Source of the DNA: Bacteroidota bacterium
Lineage (GTDB): Bacteria > Bacteroidota > Bacteroidia > Chitinophagales > UBA8649
DNA: 10,559 nt
Assembly: GCA_003447535.1 (NCBI GenBank)
Contig: DLYY01000228.1
Span: forward strand, 1-10,559
Direction: 5' to 3'
The notes below the pieces were generated by a model. It was not told where the DNA came from, made no database searches, and saw nothing but the letters and a program-made list of their open reading frames with translations. Shown here one piece after another: positions 1 to 8,927 of this stretch (position 1 is the first letter of the stretch; each line of letters starts with the position of its first letter). The position numbers and the translations under genes were made by a program.

Positions 1-37
1 GTGCTACTCCCATCTTTTGTAGGTACTAAATTGGCAC

Positions 38-2425
38 CTATTGAATCCATAGGGGTAGAACAATGGTTTTATGGTCGGCATTTAAAAGATGCACATAATA
101 GCTTCCCGTAGGTAAATGCCCAACATCAAAATATGTTTGTTGAGATTCAGAATTAAGAGAATGGCTCATTACCTCTTGACCCAGTGTGTTTATAATTAGT
201 AGATGTCCAGTCCAAGGTTGGGTGATGTCAATTCGAATGGCATGTTGAGCTGGATTTGGTACGATAGTAGCAAATTGGACAAGGCCATGAAGATCCGATA
301 TATTATTGATTACCGAATCCATGGAGCCACCGATATAAATTTTAAAGTCATCGAAGTAAAAACCATCTCCGGTGACAAAATTATCGGACACTAACTGAAA
401 ACGTAACTGTATAGAATCACCAAGAAAATCAGTCATATCAATTTCTTCCTCAATCCATGTATTTTGGACCCCGTCATACAGAGGCATACTTTCATCTTGA
501 TCCGCTGTTCCAGCGTTTGTGTAGTTACCACATAACGGCAACCAATCATTGGACATTCCTGTAGAACTCACACGCAATGCTTCAAATTGAACATAGTCAA
601 AGTCGGCCTCGATATCCCATTTTGCGGCAAATCGAATAAGCGCGTCTTGCGCATTGCTTAAGTTGATGATTGGCGTTAACAGGAGGGTTTGCTCAGTTTG
701 ATTTTCGTAATCATCGTTAGGGGAATCTGTTATACTTGTCGGTGCGCTTACAAAGTCCTCTGTTGTTGTGCTCCAAGAGGATGCTCCTTGATTTACAAAG
801 GGACTGAGGGTCATTCCATCAATTGACAGGGCGGGGTTGACTACAGATACTCGCTTATACAGAGTATCACGGAAAGTATGACTCCCATTATTGACAGATA
901 ACACAAAACCCACTTCAGGGTTGGATAATGATTGCGTATCAATGGTGTAATTAAAAGAATCAAGTATACTTTCTCCATAGCTCAAACCAGACACTAATTT
1001 TGCTGAAGTGTTTACGGTAACCGCTGGATCAAGCGATTCAAGGTCTACGATAAAACCACTATTTTCTGGCAGACCAAGGCGTTGCATGGATACGTCAATA
1101 ACTCCTTGTACCGAGAGTGCATCGGATGATAGGTCTTCAACGCGCAGGTAGTCAAGTAAAATATATGCTCCTCGGAGGTTTTGAGGTAAGTTTTCACGAC
1201 ATAAAGGAAGAATACGTGATGTTGAAGGCCAAAACCCATCGGAATTAGTGCCGCATTCCGGGGTCATCGCTAGAATCTTAGGCTTAGTTGACGTATCTCC
1301 ATACATCCAGTCATCGCTGTCACCAGCCGCTTCATATAATAAGGAGGACTGGATATTCAGGTATCCATTGACTTCGGTCATCCAAGATTTAAAGGCTATA
1401 AATCGATCATGATCATCACATTCAATGTTGTCTGTGTATCCCCATGGGTGAAGTAGCATGTTGGCCGCGGTGTGATAGTTCAATGCAATCTGGAAGGCAT
1501 GTTGCTCGGTAAACCATTTAAGGGCCTGAGATTCTGCCTCAGAGAACGGGGTGGTTCCACGATAGACATCACTATTGCCATTCCCTGAACTTCCTACTCC
1601 TCCCCATTCATATCCGTAATTTCGGTTAAGGTCAACACCGAAGGTGTTATTTCCATTATTTCGGCGGTTTTTGCGCCACATTCCACCACCATTGGGTTGA
1701 ATGGTCTCATTGTATACCCATCCGTCAGGATTAACTAATGGGACAAAATACAATTCTACATTATCGACAAGATATCGAAGGTCATCATCAGTGGCATAGT
1801 TTTCAAGGATATACCACATGGTATACATGTTTATCGAAAGGGCAGCAGCCTCTCGAGCATGATGATTAGATGTGTAGAGAATTTCGGGTTTACTTGGATC
1901 ATCCGTGTCCGGTGTATTGGATACACGCACCCAGTATAGCGGGCGACCTTCTTCGGTAGTAAAGGTATGTATAGGCTCTTTGGCACTGATTAGATTGGGA
2001 AAAAGCGAATGCATTGAATCCAAATCATCCAGCATTTCTTGGTAGGTGTAATATCCTCCCATCGAACCTAACTCAAAATTTATAGGATCTAGTGGAGCTA
2101 CAGTAGAATCGCAATTGACATTTTTTGTCCAAAGAATGTCTTGTTGTTGCCGTAATCGTTTGCTGTAAAAATCTTCAAGATCATCGATTTCTACATGGTA
2201 GGGGATACTTGCTTGTTGAATGAGGCCTAACTCAAAATCGCTGACTTCAATAACAACTTCACCAACCTCTAGCTTCCAATGCGCATGATCCAATGCTAAA
2301 GGCATTTCTTTGAGTCGTGATAAGTCTTCGATTTTCGATACATCAAGATGGACTCTTGAATAGCGCTGAGCTGCTAGGTACTGACAAGAGAAAGCAAAAA
2401 TGAAGATAAAGGTTAGTTGCTTCAT
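38..2425 (-). CDS. Secreted M14 family zinc carboxypeptidase with T9SS sorting domain
   Basis: Predicted extracellular metallo-carboxypeptidase that removes C-terminal residues from peptides; 795 aa from the chosen ATG at 2425. The frame also opens at a TTG five codons upstream, but the ATG gives a clean signal peptide (MKQLTF, hydrophobic core, AAQ near residue 20). The M14 catalytic domain covers about residues 120-430: zinc ligands H189 and E192 in HAREA and H318 in NYHTA, substrate-binding N267/R268 in DLNRNYG, a Tyr near 364 before GDSDDWMYG, and general base E390 in TPECG. All key residues are present, so it should be active. Residues about 543-698 look like a jelly-roll domain of the kind found after secreted peptidases (WS..., FYFDDFKIYI). 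Residues about 722-795 are a type A T9SS C-terminal sorting domain (VPNPAQ, NTLGQEV, LPTGSYYV). It lies 50 nt downstream of tamB on the same strand and may be co-transcribed. Substrate specificity cannot be read from the sequence. Confidence 0.93.
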   Translation of the reverse strand: MKQLTFIFIFAFSCQYLAAQRYSRVHLDVSKIEDLSRLKEMPLALDHAHWKLEVGEVVIEVSDFELGLIQQASIPYHVEIDDLEDFYSKRLRQQQDILWTKNVNCDSTVAPLDPINFELGSMGGYYTYQEMLDDLDSMHSLFPNLISAKEPIHTFTTEEGRPLYWVRVSNTPDTDDPSKPEILYTSNHHAREAAALSINMYTMWYILENYATDDDLRYLVDNVELYFVPLVNPDGWVYNETIQPNGGGMWRKNRRNNGNNTFGVDLNRNYGYEWGGVGSSGNGNSDVYRGTTPFSEAESQALKWFTEQHAFQIALNYHTAANMLLHPWGYTDNIECDDHDRFIAFKSWMTEVNGYLNIQSSLLYEAAGDSDDWMYGDTSTKPKILAMTPECGTNSDGFWPSTSRILPLCRENLPQNLRGAYILLDYLRVEDLSSDALSVQGVIDVSMQRLGLPENSGFIVDLESLDPAVTVNTSAKLVSGLSYGESILDSFNYTIDTQSLSNPEVGFVLSVNNGSHTFRDTLYKRVSVVNPALSIDGMTLSPFVNQGASSWSTTTEDFVSAPTSITDSPNDDYENQTEQTLLLTPIINLSNAQDALIRFAAKWDIEADFDYVQFEALRVSSTGMSNDWLPLCGNYTNAGTADQDESMPLYDGVQNTWIEEEIDMTDFLGDSIQLRFQLVSDNFVTGDGFYFDDFKIYIGGSMDSVINNISDLHGLVQFATIVPNPAQHAIRIDITQPWTGHLLIINTLGQEVMSHSLNSESQQTYFDVGHLPTGSYYVHLLNADHKTIVLPLWIQ

Positions 2426-2475
2426 AGATTTAAGATACAACAGATAGGACGAAGGATAATTTAATCTATGTCAGC

Positions 2476-5400
2476 TTATGGACTATTCAATATTTCCTCT
2501 GGAGAAAGTTCTTGAGGAGAGTTATTGTCCTCTTCGACTTCATTGTTCTGTTGAAAATCCATGTTTTTGCTCTTTCCGTTGCTGCCAAACAATTCTTTGA
2601 TGTTATTGAAATTTCGATTGAACGAAAGACCAAGCCCGGCATTGGTTCGATAGCCTTGGTCAAAAATGTCATAATCTGTATTGGAGAAGGCTTTGAATTT
2701 CAATCGACGATCTTCGGTAATGGCATAGTTGAATTCAAAGTCACCCGTAAAGTTTGTACCTGAGTTTACATCATCGGAAAATTGATCACCGAAGTCCACA
2801 TTTCCTCCGACATTGATGGTCATTCGATCATTCATAAATCGCTTACTTAGGGCGATTTGGAGTTCTCGGCGTCTAATCTGATTGAGGTCATCGCCATTGT
2901 TTACCGACGGGTCATAGGCTCGATAGTTTATATTGAGATCAAGGTCTAGATTGAGTTCATCGAACCATCCGCTGAGATAACCGCTTAACTGATTGCTCAA
3001 AAGTTCGGATACGGTGTTATTGATTCCTGTGCTCACAAGAGCGGCATTGGAGGCGCCTGCATCACCAAAAGTTGGAATGAATTGATTGACTACAATAAGA
3101 CCAAAGACTTGTTGATTCATGTTATTCGCATCATTGCGTAAGAGGTTAATCTTTGTTTCAATAGGATTACGCAAAATAGGGTCATAGTCTACAATGTCGA
3201 TATCAAAATCAATAGCGGGTTCTGCTAATGTGTTGGAAACATTCAACAAAAGCTTGACAGGGACACGCTCATTCGCTTCGGTATACACCGCCGCATCATT
3301 AATGTCGATATATTCCCGAATAAGGTTTAAAGGGGTAGTGTTGATGCGATAACTTGCGGATACGTCTAACACGGCTTCATCAATAGATCCCTCTAATTGT
3401 ATTGAACCACCGTCTTCGATGTAAAAGCGTTTGTCTATTACCTCGCGTAGCTGAAAGGTGTAGTCCCCAGAGGCGATTTTATATGTTCCGTAGAGGTTGG
3501 CTTCTTCTTTCTCCTTTAAATATTCTAGTCGAATATCGCCATTCCCTCGAGCGGTTAGAATATCTCCGTCTTCCTCACTAAGGACAATATGAATCACGGC
3601 ATCTTGGTCAATTATTAAATCCATGGCCACATCTAAAGGGTTTATGCGAACCTTTTCCTTGGGCTTAAACAAACGCTTTGCATTGTCATTCTTAAAGGAA
3701 AAGAAACCATGTGATTCGGCGTAAGTTGACCCTTCATATGGGAAAAATAACTCAGTTCCAGGACTACTCTCAGCATTTACTTCAAGCTTGATATCGGATT
3801 GCGCATCACCATAGAATCGGGCACTTCCAGTCATAAAGGCTCGCCCATAGTAATCTGGATTCATGGCTGCTGTGGTATTCAGCACTTGAATATTCTCTCC
3901 TGAAAGGCTCACATCAAGTGACCAGTTTTTTAAGTTTTGGTGGTATATGTTCCCTCCTCCTACGAGACTCCGTTTGACGGCTTCATTGCGAACGGTGTCC
4001 ATATAAAAGGCCTCGAGATGATCAATAGCCAAGCGATCTTTTAAGAAATCTACTCGCTGATTATTTAGATTATAGGTTGTATTGAGGTAGGAGATTGTCG
4101 TAGATACTTTTCCTGTTTCTAGATAGCCCAAAAGATTTGGCTTTTTATCCTTTACCACAAGGTCAAGATTACCGTGAACGTTGCCTTTATTATTTCGGAT
4201 ATATGAGGGTACTAAGTCTTCTACGGCTTGAACTTCTAAACTGTCTATGATAAACGAAATCTTAGTATCGTAATCTTCACTGTGCCCAGGCAGTCCGTGA
4301 TAACCTCGTATGGCGATATAGTTTTTTGCTTCTCGAATAAGTGAGCCCGCCTTAATATCAATGCGATTTTTGTTTGCATTGTATTCTGAAACTAAAATCA
4401 ATCGTCCAAGTTCTTGGGTGTTAAGTAAAAGATGTCTAGTGTCAATTGACCCTTCTAATTCAGGTGTTTGGAAGGCATTTTTTATCGAAACCTGAAAGTC
4501 CATCTCACCATCAAATTTGTAGATCGGATGATTAAGTAGATCGGAAAAGGCTTTTAGTCGAATAGCTTGGACACTAAAATTGAAGTACTGCTTTTCTGCT
4601 GATTCATCCTCTGAAGTATATGGGTATCCTTCCAATTGTATTTTGCCTTGGCCAGGTCCGTCTAGCGTAAAATCTTTAAGCCGTAACCATTCATAACTAT
4701 CCGTTTCCCATTGGTTGCCTTGGCTTATTCTATATACATTAGTATCGAGGTGTATGTCAAAGGCAGAAAAGCTTCCTTTGAAATGGTTGTATTGATCCCT
4801 CAGATAACCTCCTGCAATATGAAGCAGTGAATCTTGATTTCCATTTTTAGATTGAATGAGGAATTGTCCGTCATCCCCATTTTGCGATAAGCTTACCTCA
4901 ATGTTTTTAAAGAAGGTAGTATCGAAGAGTGTAATTCCAGTTAAGGCACTTTGTATATGGTATTGATCTCCACTCAGTGTAAGGTTCCCATTAAAGCCTT
5001 CAACAAGATAGTCTTCAAAATCAATGTAATCTGTTGACCATGAGGTGAACAAACTGCGCTGAATTCCTCCAATGCTTCCGTCAAGCCTAAGTTTCCCAGG
5101 CACATTGAGTCTTGGGTCGATTATCGAGAGCAAGTGGTAGTTGTCGCTAAGGTTAATCTTCCATGAAGCTGACCGTCCATCAAGGTCTGGAACTTTTAGG
5201 CTATCCTTTAGGCTTGCCACTAAAATGGGAATATCTTCCATCGTATAATCGGAGGAGATAAATCCAGATAGGAATTCGGATTTAATATCAATGGCTATTC
5301 GATCATCTGGTAATTGGCTGTATACTAGTCGCGTTGGTGGCAGGGCAACTATGCGTTCATCAAAATCCAAGGCCCAATCAGAAAGGCTTAAATCAATAAG

Positions 5401-7278
5401 GCCGCGTTCATCATCAATACTATGACCATCGAGGTCGAATCTTCCTGAAATCGCAAGGGCTTTATCATATTGAGAGAATCCCTCAACACGCAGAAAATCC
5501 AAGTTACCCTTGGCTAACACCGTTGGAATAATTCCACTTTGATCAATGGTGGCTTGTGCATGAAGTTGCACGGCGTCATCAAAAATCTCAATTTGCCCTA
5601 GGTATTTTTCTTGGGAAACATGTCCGTTTAACTTGATATTGTCAATCGTTTGGTCTTTATAGCCAAAGGCACTAATGTTGCCATTGATATCTATTTCTCG
5701 ATCCTTGTTGTCAAAGCCATACCCATCCACTACAAGATTGCATTGAACATTTCCAAAATCTTGATTTTTCAACAGCGAACCAAGGTTAAAGTTTGCGGTG
5801 GACAGGCTTCCTTTATACTTCGGTGGATTCTTTGCATCCCAAGCCATGCTAGCCGCTATGTTTGCTCGGCCAAACACTGTGTTTACCGAGGCATTCATGG
5901 CAAGGTCCTTTAGACTTCCCTCCACATGCCCCTTGATCTCTATTGTAGGAATTCGGTCACAAAATTCAGGTAAGGAAATTGAAGTTCTTTTGGCTAGTCT
6001 TAGCCATGGCGAAGTCTTTGCCGTAAGCTTTTTGCAGTCTAATGAGACAAAGGTATTGGTTAGGATAGGAAGGCCATGAATTGATGCACGGCCGTCAATG
6101 AGCAGGTATTGACTATTAAATGTGAGGCGCCTAACATCTAGTTCAGACAAGGATCCTTCTGCATTAAATGTATCTAAGTGTAACGTGTCATTTCCCAGAA
6201 GATCAACCCATGGATTTTGGTTGAGATTGAGTGTTGCTATAAGAAAGTCTTTTTCAGTTGTGCTGATATAAGACTTATTAAGCAATACCTTAAATGGTGC
6301 TTTAAATCTGTTGGTCAGATTATATCGATGGTTGGCTAGAGGTAGATGCAGCCATCCGTTAAATGCACTTTCTCCCCACCTAAGATTATCCATGTCTATA
6401 AAGAATGAATCTCTTGCTGATGCTATATCAAGAGCATCTGCTTTAATTGCGGGATATTGATCAATTGTTGCAATAAGGTTTTTTGCATTTAGTTGTAAAG
6501 AGTGCTTATTAGAGTTCAGAGAGAATTGCCCACTTAATTCTTTGATAACCGTGATTGAATCTTGATCCTTTATCGTTACATATCGCATGTTGTTCATGGA
6601 TAAATTGTCTAAAGAGACACCCATTGCAGTCAACATGGTAAAATCAATTACAGAATCCCTTGGGAGGGATAGTGTAGTGGGTCTCGCAGGTAACCTATGG
6701 GTTATCAATGGTGCACGAAGATTTATTAAAGGGATTTGAATACTAGAATCTCCTAACACTAGATTGCCTAAATCAATGGCTGCTAAGGGTACGTCCAATT
6801 CAATAGTCTGGTCGCTTTGAGGCAAAAGCACCGTGAGATTAATCTTTTCGAGATTGATTTTTTGAAGTACGGTTTTCCACTGTCCTCCCTTTTTTACTTG
6901 AGGCTTATCTATCGAGGGGTCGGTATTTAGGACCGCCCTCACTCCATCAACGTTAATTTCCTTTAGGGAGATTGTAGAGGCAAATAAGTCAAAGACATCA
7001 AAGTCAAGCTCCACCTTTTCGAGATGAATGGATTTATCACTTTGTGTTAGGGAGAAGTTTTCAATTCTTGCCGTGTGCCAAAACTCAAAATGTATATAGT
7101 CCAATTCAATTGTGGCATCTAGCGAATGTTCAAGTTGATGAACAAGCTTATTGGCTAGCCAAGTTTGAACTGTAGGAACTTGCAGGATTATACATAAGGA
7201 TAGGGCTAGAGTGACTACACCTAGGCATAGCCAACCCGTAACCTTCGCTATGCGTCGGAGAAGCTTCTTTGATTCTAT
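2476..7278 (-). CDS. tamB: TamB-type translocation and assembly module protein (DUF490 family)
   Basis: AsmA/TamB-superfamily protein that bridges inner and outer membranes. Known relatives form a long hydrophobic beta-groove for lipid transport or help outer-membrane protein assembly. It is about 1600 aa if begun at codon 7278-7276, the usual size in Bacteroidota. In frame upstream of the first standard start codon (TTG at 7104) the sequence encodes a basic stretch (ESKKLLRRIAK), one membrane helix (about residues 14-33) and the family hallmark QVPTVQTWLANKL. The true start is therefore far upstream of the TTG. No ATG, GTG or TTG lies between that TTG and the upstream stop at 7363-7365; the best candidate is ATA at 7278, preceded by GAGGT. 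The centre is a long repetitive beta-strand region. The TamB C-terminal domain spans about residues 1190-1555 (GTYKIASGDYTFQL, LLLNVSNTLAEPAIDFDI, QVFGLIVVNQFIP), followed by an acidic, Pro/Asn-rich tail. It is divergent from tsaD, a pairing I recall from other Bacteroidota. Family very sure; exact start uncertain. Confidence 0.92.
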   Translation of the reverse strand: MESKKLLRRIAKVTGWLCLGVVTLALSLCIILQVPTVQTWLANKLVHQLEHSLDATIELDYIHFEFWHTARIENFSLTQSDKSIHLEKVELDFDVFDLFASTISLKEINVDGVRAVLNTDPSIDKPQVKKGGQWKTVLQKINLEKINLTVLLPQSDQTIELDVPLAAIDLGNLVLGDSSIQIPLINLRAPLITHRLPARPTTLSLPRDSVIDFTMLTAMGVSLDNLSMNNMRYVTIKDQDSITVIKELSGQFSLNSNKHSLQLNAKNLIATIDQYPAIKADALDIASARDSFFIDMDNLRWGESAFNGWLHLPLANHRYNLTNRFKAPFKVLLNKSYISTTEKDFLIATLNLNQNPWVDLLGNDTLHLDTFNAEGSLSELDVRRLTFNSQYLLIDGRASIHGLPILTNTFVSLDCKKLTAKTSPWLRLAKRTSISLPEFCDRIPTIEIKGHVEGSLKDLAMNASVNTVFGRANIAASMAWDAKNPPKYKGSLSTANFNLGSLLKNQDFGNVQCNLVVDGYGFDNKDREIDINGNISAFGYKDQTIDNIKLNGHVSQEKYLGQIEIFDDAVQLHAQATIDQSGIIPTVLAKGNLDFLRVEGFSQYDKALAISGRFDLDGHSIDDERGLIDLSLSDWALDFDERIVALPPTRLVYSQLPDDRIAIDIKSEFLSGFISSDYTMEDIPILVASLKDSLKVPDLDGRSASWKINLSDNYHLLSIIDPRLNVPGKLRLDGSIGGIQRSLFTSWSTDYIDFEDYLVEGFNGNLTLSGDQYHIQSALTGITLFDTTFFKNIEVSLSQNGDDGQFLIQSKNGNQDSLLHIAGGYLRDQYNHFKGSFSAFDIHLDTNVYRISQGNQWETDSYEWLRLKDFTLDGPGQGKIQLEGYPYTSEDESAEKQYFNFSVQAIRLKAFSDLLNHPIYKFDGEMDFQVSIKNAFQTPELEGSIDTRHLLLNTQELGRLILVSEYNANKNRIDIKAGSLIREAKNYIAIRGYHGLPGHSEDYDTKISFIIDSLEVQAVEDLVPSYIRNNKGNVHGNLDLVVKDKKPNLLGYLETGKVSTTISYLNTTYNLNNQRVDFLKDRLAIDHLEAFYMDTVRNEAVKRSLVGGGNIYHQNLKNWSLDVSLSGENIQVLNTTAAMNPDYYGRAFMTGSARFYGDAQSDIKLEVNAESSPGTELFFPYEGSTYAESHGFFSFKNDNAKRLFKPKEKVRINPLDVAMDLIIDQDAVIHIVLSEEDGDILTARGNGDIRLEYLKEKEEANLYGTYKIASGDYTFQLREVIDKRFYIEDGGSIQLEGSIDEAVLDVSASYRINTTPLNLIREYIDINDAAVYTEANERVPVKLLLNVSNTLAEPAIDFDIDIVDYDPILRNPIETKINLLRNDANNMNQQVFGLIVVNQFIPTFGDAGASNAALVSTGINNTVSELLSNQLSGYLSGWFDELNLDLDLNINYRAYDPSVNNGDDLNQIRRRELQIALSKRFMNDRMTINVGGNVDFGDQFSDDVNSGTNFTGDFEFNYAITEDRRLKFKAFSNTDYDIFDQGYRTNAGLGLSFNRNFNNIKELFGSNGKSKNMDFQQNNEVEEDNNSPQELSPEEILNSP

Positions 7279-7329
7279 GTGCTTTACCTCTTTTATATTG
7301 TTTATTTGTATAAAAATACCGAAGAACGG
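7279..7329. promoter_or_regulatory. Divergent tamB/tsaD intergenic region
   Basis: A strongly AT-rich gap of 51 bp separates the proposed tamB start from the tsaD ATG and should hold or border both promoters. For tsaD, TTTATTTG at 7301-7308 resembles the Bacteroidota -7 element (TAnnTTTG) with one mismatch; TGTG at 7278-7281 lies 19 nt upstream, where a TTTG-like -33 element would be expected. I see no convincing match for tamB, so its promoter may lie inside the 5' end of tsaD. The location is sound; the named boxes are tentative. Confidence 0.35.
7286..7290 (-). promoter_or_regulatory. Shine-Dalgarno-like GAGGT that points to the tamB start
   Basis: On the minus strand GAGGT is followed by 7 nt (AAAGCAC) and then ATA at 7278-7276, in frame with tamB and just before the basic n-region and membrane helix. 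The spacing suits a ribosome binding site. Caution: Bacteroidota often do not rely on such sites, and a 5-base match in A-rich DNA can arise by chance. Confidence 0.4.
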
Positions 7330-8358
7330 ATGAAGCAGGTAAACACTATTCTTGCTATTGAGTCAAGTTGTGATGATACAAGCGTAGCCCTTGTGGATAA
7401 AGGACTTCTTAAAGCCAACGCGGTTGCGAATCAAGAAGTCCATAAATCGTATGGTGGGGTAGTGCCTGAATTAGCTTCACGAGCTCATACATCACATATC
7501 GTGCCACTTGTTGCGGAGACGCTGCGTATCAATGATTTGAAAATGAATGACTTAGATGCTATTGTGGCTACTCGTGGGCCAGGTCTTCTTGGATCGTTAT
7601 TCGTAGGTTGGGAATTTGCCAAAGGCTTGTCCATTGCGCTGGACGTTCCTCTGCTTGGTGTGCATCATATGATGGCCCATGCACTATCACCTATGGGCGC
7701 GGACAGGTCTGCAACCTTTCCTTATCTCTGTTTAAATGTTTCAGGAGGACATACACAGTTTGTTATGGTTCGCGATTGGCATGATGTCGAGGTACTTGGA
7801 GGCACATTGGATGATGCAGTTGGCGAGGCCTTTGATAAAGCGGCAAAAATGCTGGGATTACCTTATCCAGGAGGACCTCATATGGATAGGATGGCACAAA
7901 AAGGAAATCCGCTCAAGTATACGTTTAGTCGTCCGAAAACAGAGGGGCTCAATTTTAGTTTTAGTGGTGTAAAAACGGCAATACGATACTTTCTTAAAAA
8001 AGAGACCAAACAAAATCCAACGTTTGTCGAAGATAATCTACACGATTTGTGTGCTTCCATACAGCATACTTTAGTTGCCATTTTGTTAGATAAGTATCGT
8101 TTTGCGCTAAATCAACATGATGTTCCTTGCATTGCGCTTGCTGGGGGGGTATCCGCCAATTCGGCCTTACGAGCAGCGATTCAAGACTTTGCTCAATCAA
8201 AAAATGTACAGGTAGCCCTTCCTCCGATTACTTTGTGCACTGACAATGCCGGGATGGTAGGATTATTAGGATATCATCTTATCACAAAGGGATATCAGAC
8301 AGAACTTGACAAGACGCCATTAGCGCGATGGGAATTGAGTGAATGGAATAAGGCATAA
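7330..8358 (+). CDS. tsaD: tRNA N6-adenosine threonylcarbamoyltransferase TsaD
   Basis: Cytoplasmic enzyme that, with TsaB and TsaE, transfers the threonylcarbamoyl group from threonylcarbamoyl-AMP to A37 of tRNAs reading ANN codons (t6A37). 342 aa, the usual length, complete. The frame is open back to a GTG at 7279, but the family begins at MKQVNTILAIESSCDDT, so ATG 7330 is chosen; the extra 17 residues would be intergenic DNA. Seen: the IESSCDD N-terminal motif, VVPELASRAH, the metal-binding HHMMAH (ligands H113 and H117), nucleotide-site motifs VSGGHTQ (137-143) and DDAVGEAFDKAAKMLGLPYPGG (split here: DDAVGEAFDKAAK at 161, then MLGLPYPGG), AGGVSANS (271-278) and CTDNAGM with metal ligand D305. 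All catalytic residues are intact. It is likely the first gene of a rightward transcript that continues into the lipoprotein genes; the next gene starts 23 nt after its stop. Confidence 0.97.
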   Translation: MKQVNTILAIESSCDDTSVALVDKGLLKANAVANQEVHKSYGGVVPELASRAHTSHIVPLVAETLRINDLKMNDLDAIVATRGPGLLGSLFVGWEFAKGLSIALDVPLLGVHHMMAHALSPMGADRSATFPYLCLNVSGGHTQFVMVRDWHDVEVLGGTLDDAVGEAFDKAAKMLGLPYPGGPHMDRMAQKGNPLKYTFSRPKTEGLNFSFSGVKTAIRYFLKKETKQNPTFVEDNLHDLCASIQHTLVAILLDKYRFALNQHDVPCIALAGGVSANSALRAAIQDFAQSKNVQVALPPITLCTDNAGMVGLLGYHLITKGYQTELDKTPLARWELSEWNKA

Positions 8359-8381
8359 ATAGGAATTTCTAATTTTACATT

Positions 8382-8927
8382 ATGATAAAATCGCATATTG
8401 ATACCATGCTATTCGGGATTGCCTGTTGTCTCTTGGCTCTCTCGTTGGGCTTCTTGTCATGTCAAGTGGAAGAGGATTTAGTTATTGATGGTTGGAATCC
8501 AATATATCAAGGAGAAGCTGATCTTACCGTTTCTTCTTCTCCCGCTCAACCCATTGAAGCAGCTGGAAAAATCTACAAGTACGGGCCATATATCTTAGTT
8601 GGTGAGACAGGGCAGGGGATTCATGTGTTTGATAATAATGATCCATCAAACCCAACGGGAATTGCCTTTATTAATGTTCCATTAAATGAAGATGTGGCGA
8701 TTCGAAATGATGTGATGTTTGTCGACATAGGCAGAGATGTGGTTGCTGTCGATGTGTCAGATTGGGCGAATGTTCAAGAAATTGGCCGTTTATCCGGGAT
8801 ATATAATCGCTCTAATGCATTATATCCTGAAGGACAGTTTGGATATTTTGAATGTGTAGATACATCACGAGGCGTTGTCGTCGATTGGGCATTCGAAGAA
8901 TTAGTAAACCCTAAATGTCGTCGATAA
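8382..8927 (+). CDS. Short LVIVD-type beta-propeller lipoprotein (N-terminal part of a split propeller?)
   Basis: 181-aa predicted lipoprotein of unknown function. The signal peptide (MIKSH, then a hydrophobic run) ends in the lipobox LGFLSC with lipidated C27. The first ATG is preferred over M9 because it supplies the basic n-region. After the cysteine comes QVEED, an acidic stretch resembling the lipoprotein export signal that sends Bacteroidota lipoproteins to the cell surface. Two propeller-like repeats are visible, about residues 58-98 (GKIYKYGPYILV, GQGIHVFDNNDPSNP) and 101-140 (VVAVDVSDWANVQEIG); both resemble LVIVD repeats. It ends in YFECVDTSRG...NPKCRR, with C158 and C179 able to pair. 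Two blades cannot close a propeller, which suggests it pairs with the next gene product. It starts 23 nt after tsaD, and its TAA overlaps the next ATG. Confidence 0.82.
   Translation: MIKSHIDTMLFGIACCLLALSLGFLSCQVEEDLVIDGWNPIYQGEADLTVSSSPAQPIEAAGKIYKYGPYILVGETGQGIHVFDNNDPSNPTGIAFINVPLNEDVAIRNDVMFVDIGRDVVAVDVSDWANVQEIGRLSGIYNRSNALYPEGQFGYFECVDTSRGVVVDWAFEELVNPKCRR

Noticed and set aside
1..37. On the minus strand an ATG at 13-11 (reading MGVA) lies 24 nt after the carboxypeptidase stop and could open another leftward gene.
   Set aside because: Only four codons are in the window, so it cannot be told from a chance ATG.
1..111. Plus-strand frame 1 is open from the left edge to a TAG at 109-111 (36 codons) and could be the tail of a gene entering from the left.
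   Set aside because: It runs antisense to the end of the carboxypeptidase gene, is not recognisable, and this length is expected by chance.
203..394. Small plus-strand open frames inside the carboxypeptidase and tamB genes (also at 2512-2763, 5650-5913, 5798-6079).
   Set aside because: They are antisense to well-supported genes, have no recognisable domain or start context, and are shadows of the coding strand.
7279..7329. Longer tsaD beginning at GTG 7279, adding 17 residues.
   Set aside because: The added residues are hydrophobic intergenic translation; TsaD proteins begin just before ILAIESSCDD, at ATG 7330.
8359..8381. TAATTTTA at 8370-8377 as a promoter -7 element for the first lipoprotein gene.
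   Set aside because: It ends 4 nt before the ATG, leaving no room for a transcript start upstream of it, and no -33 element lies at the right distance.
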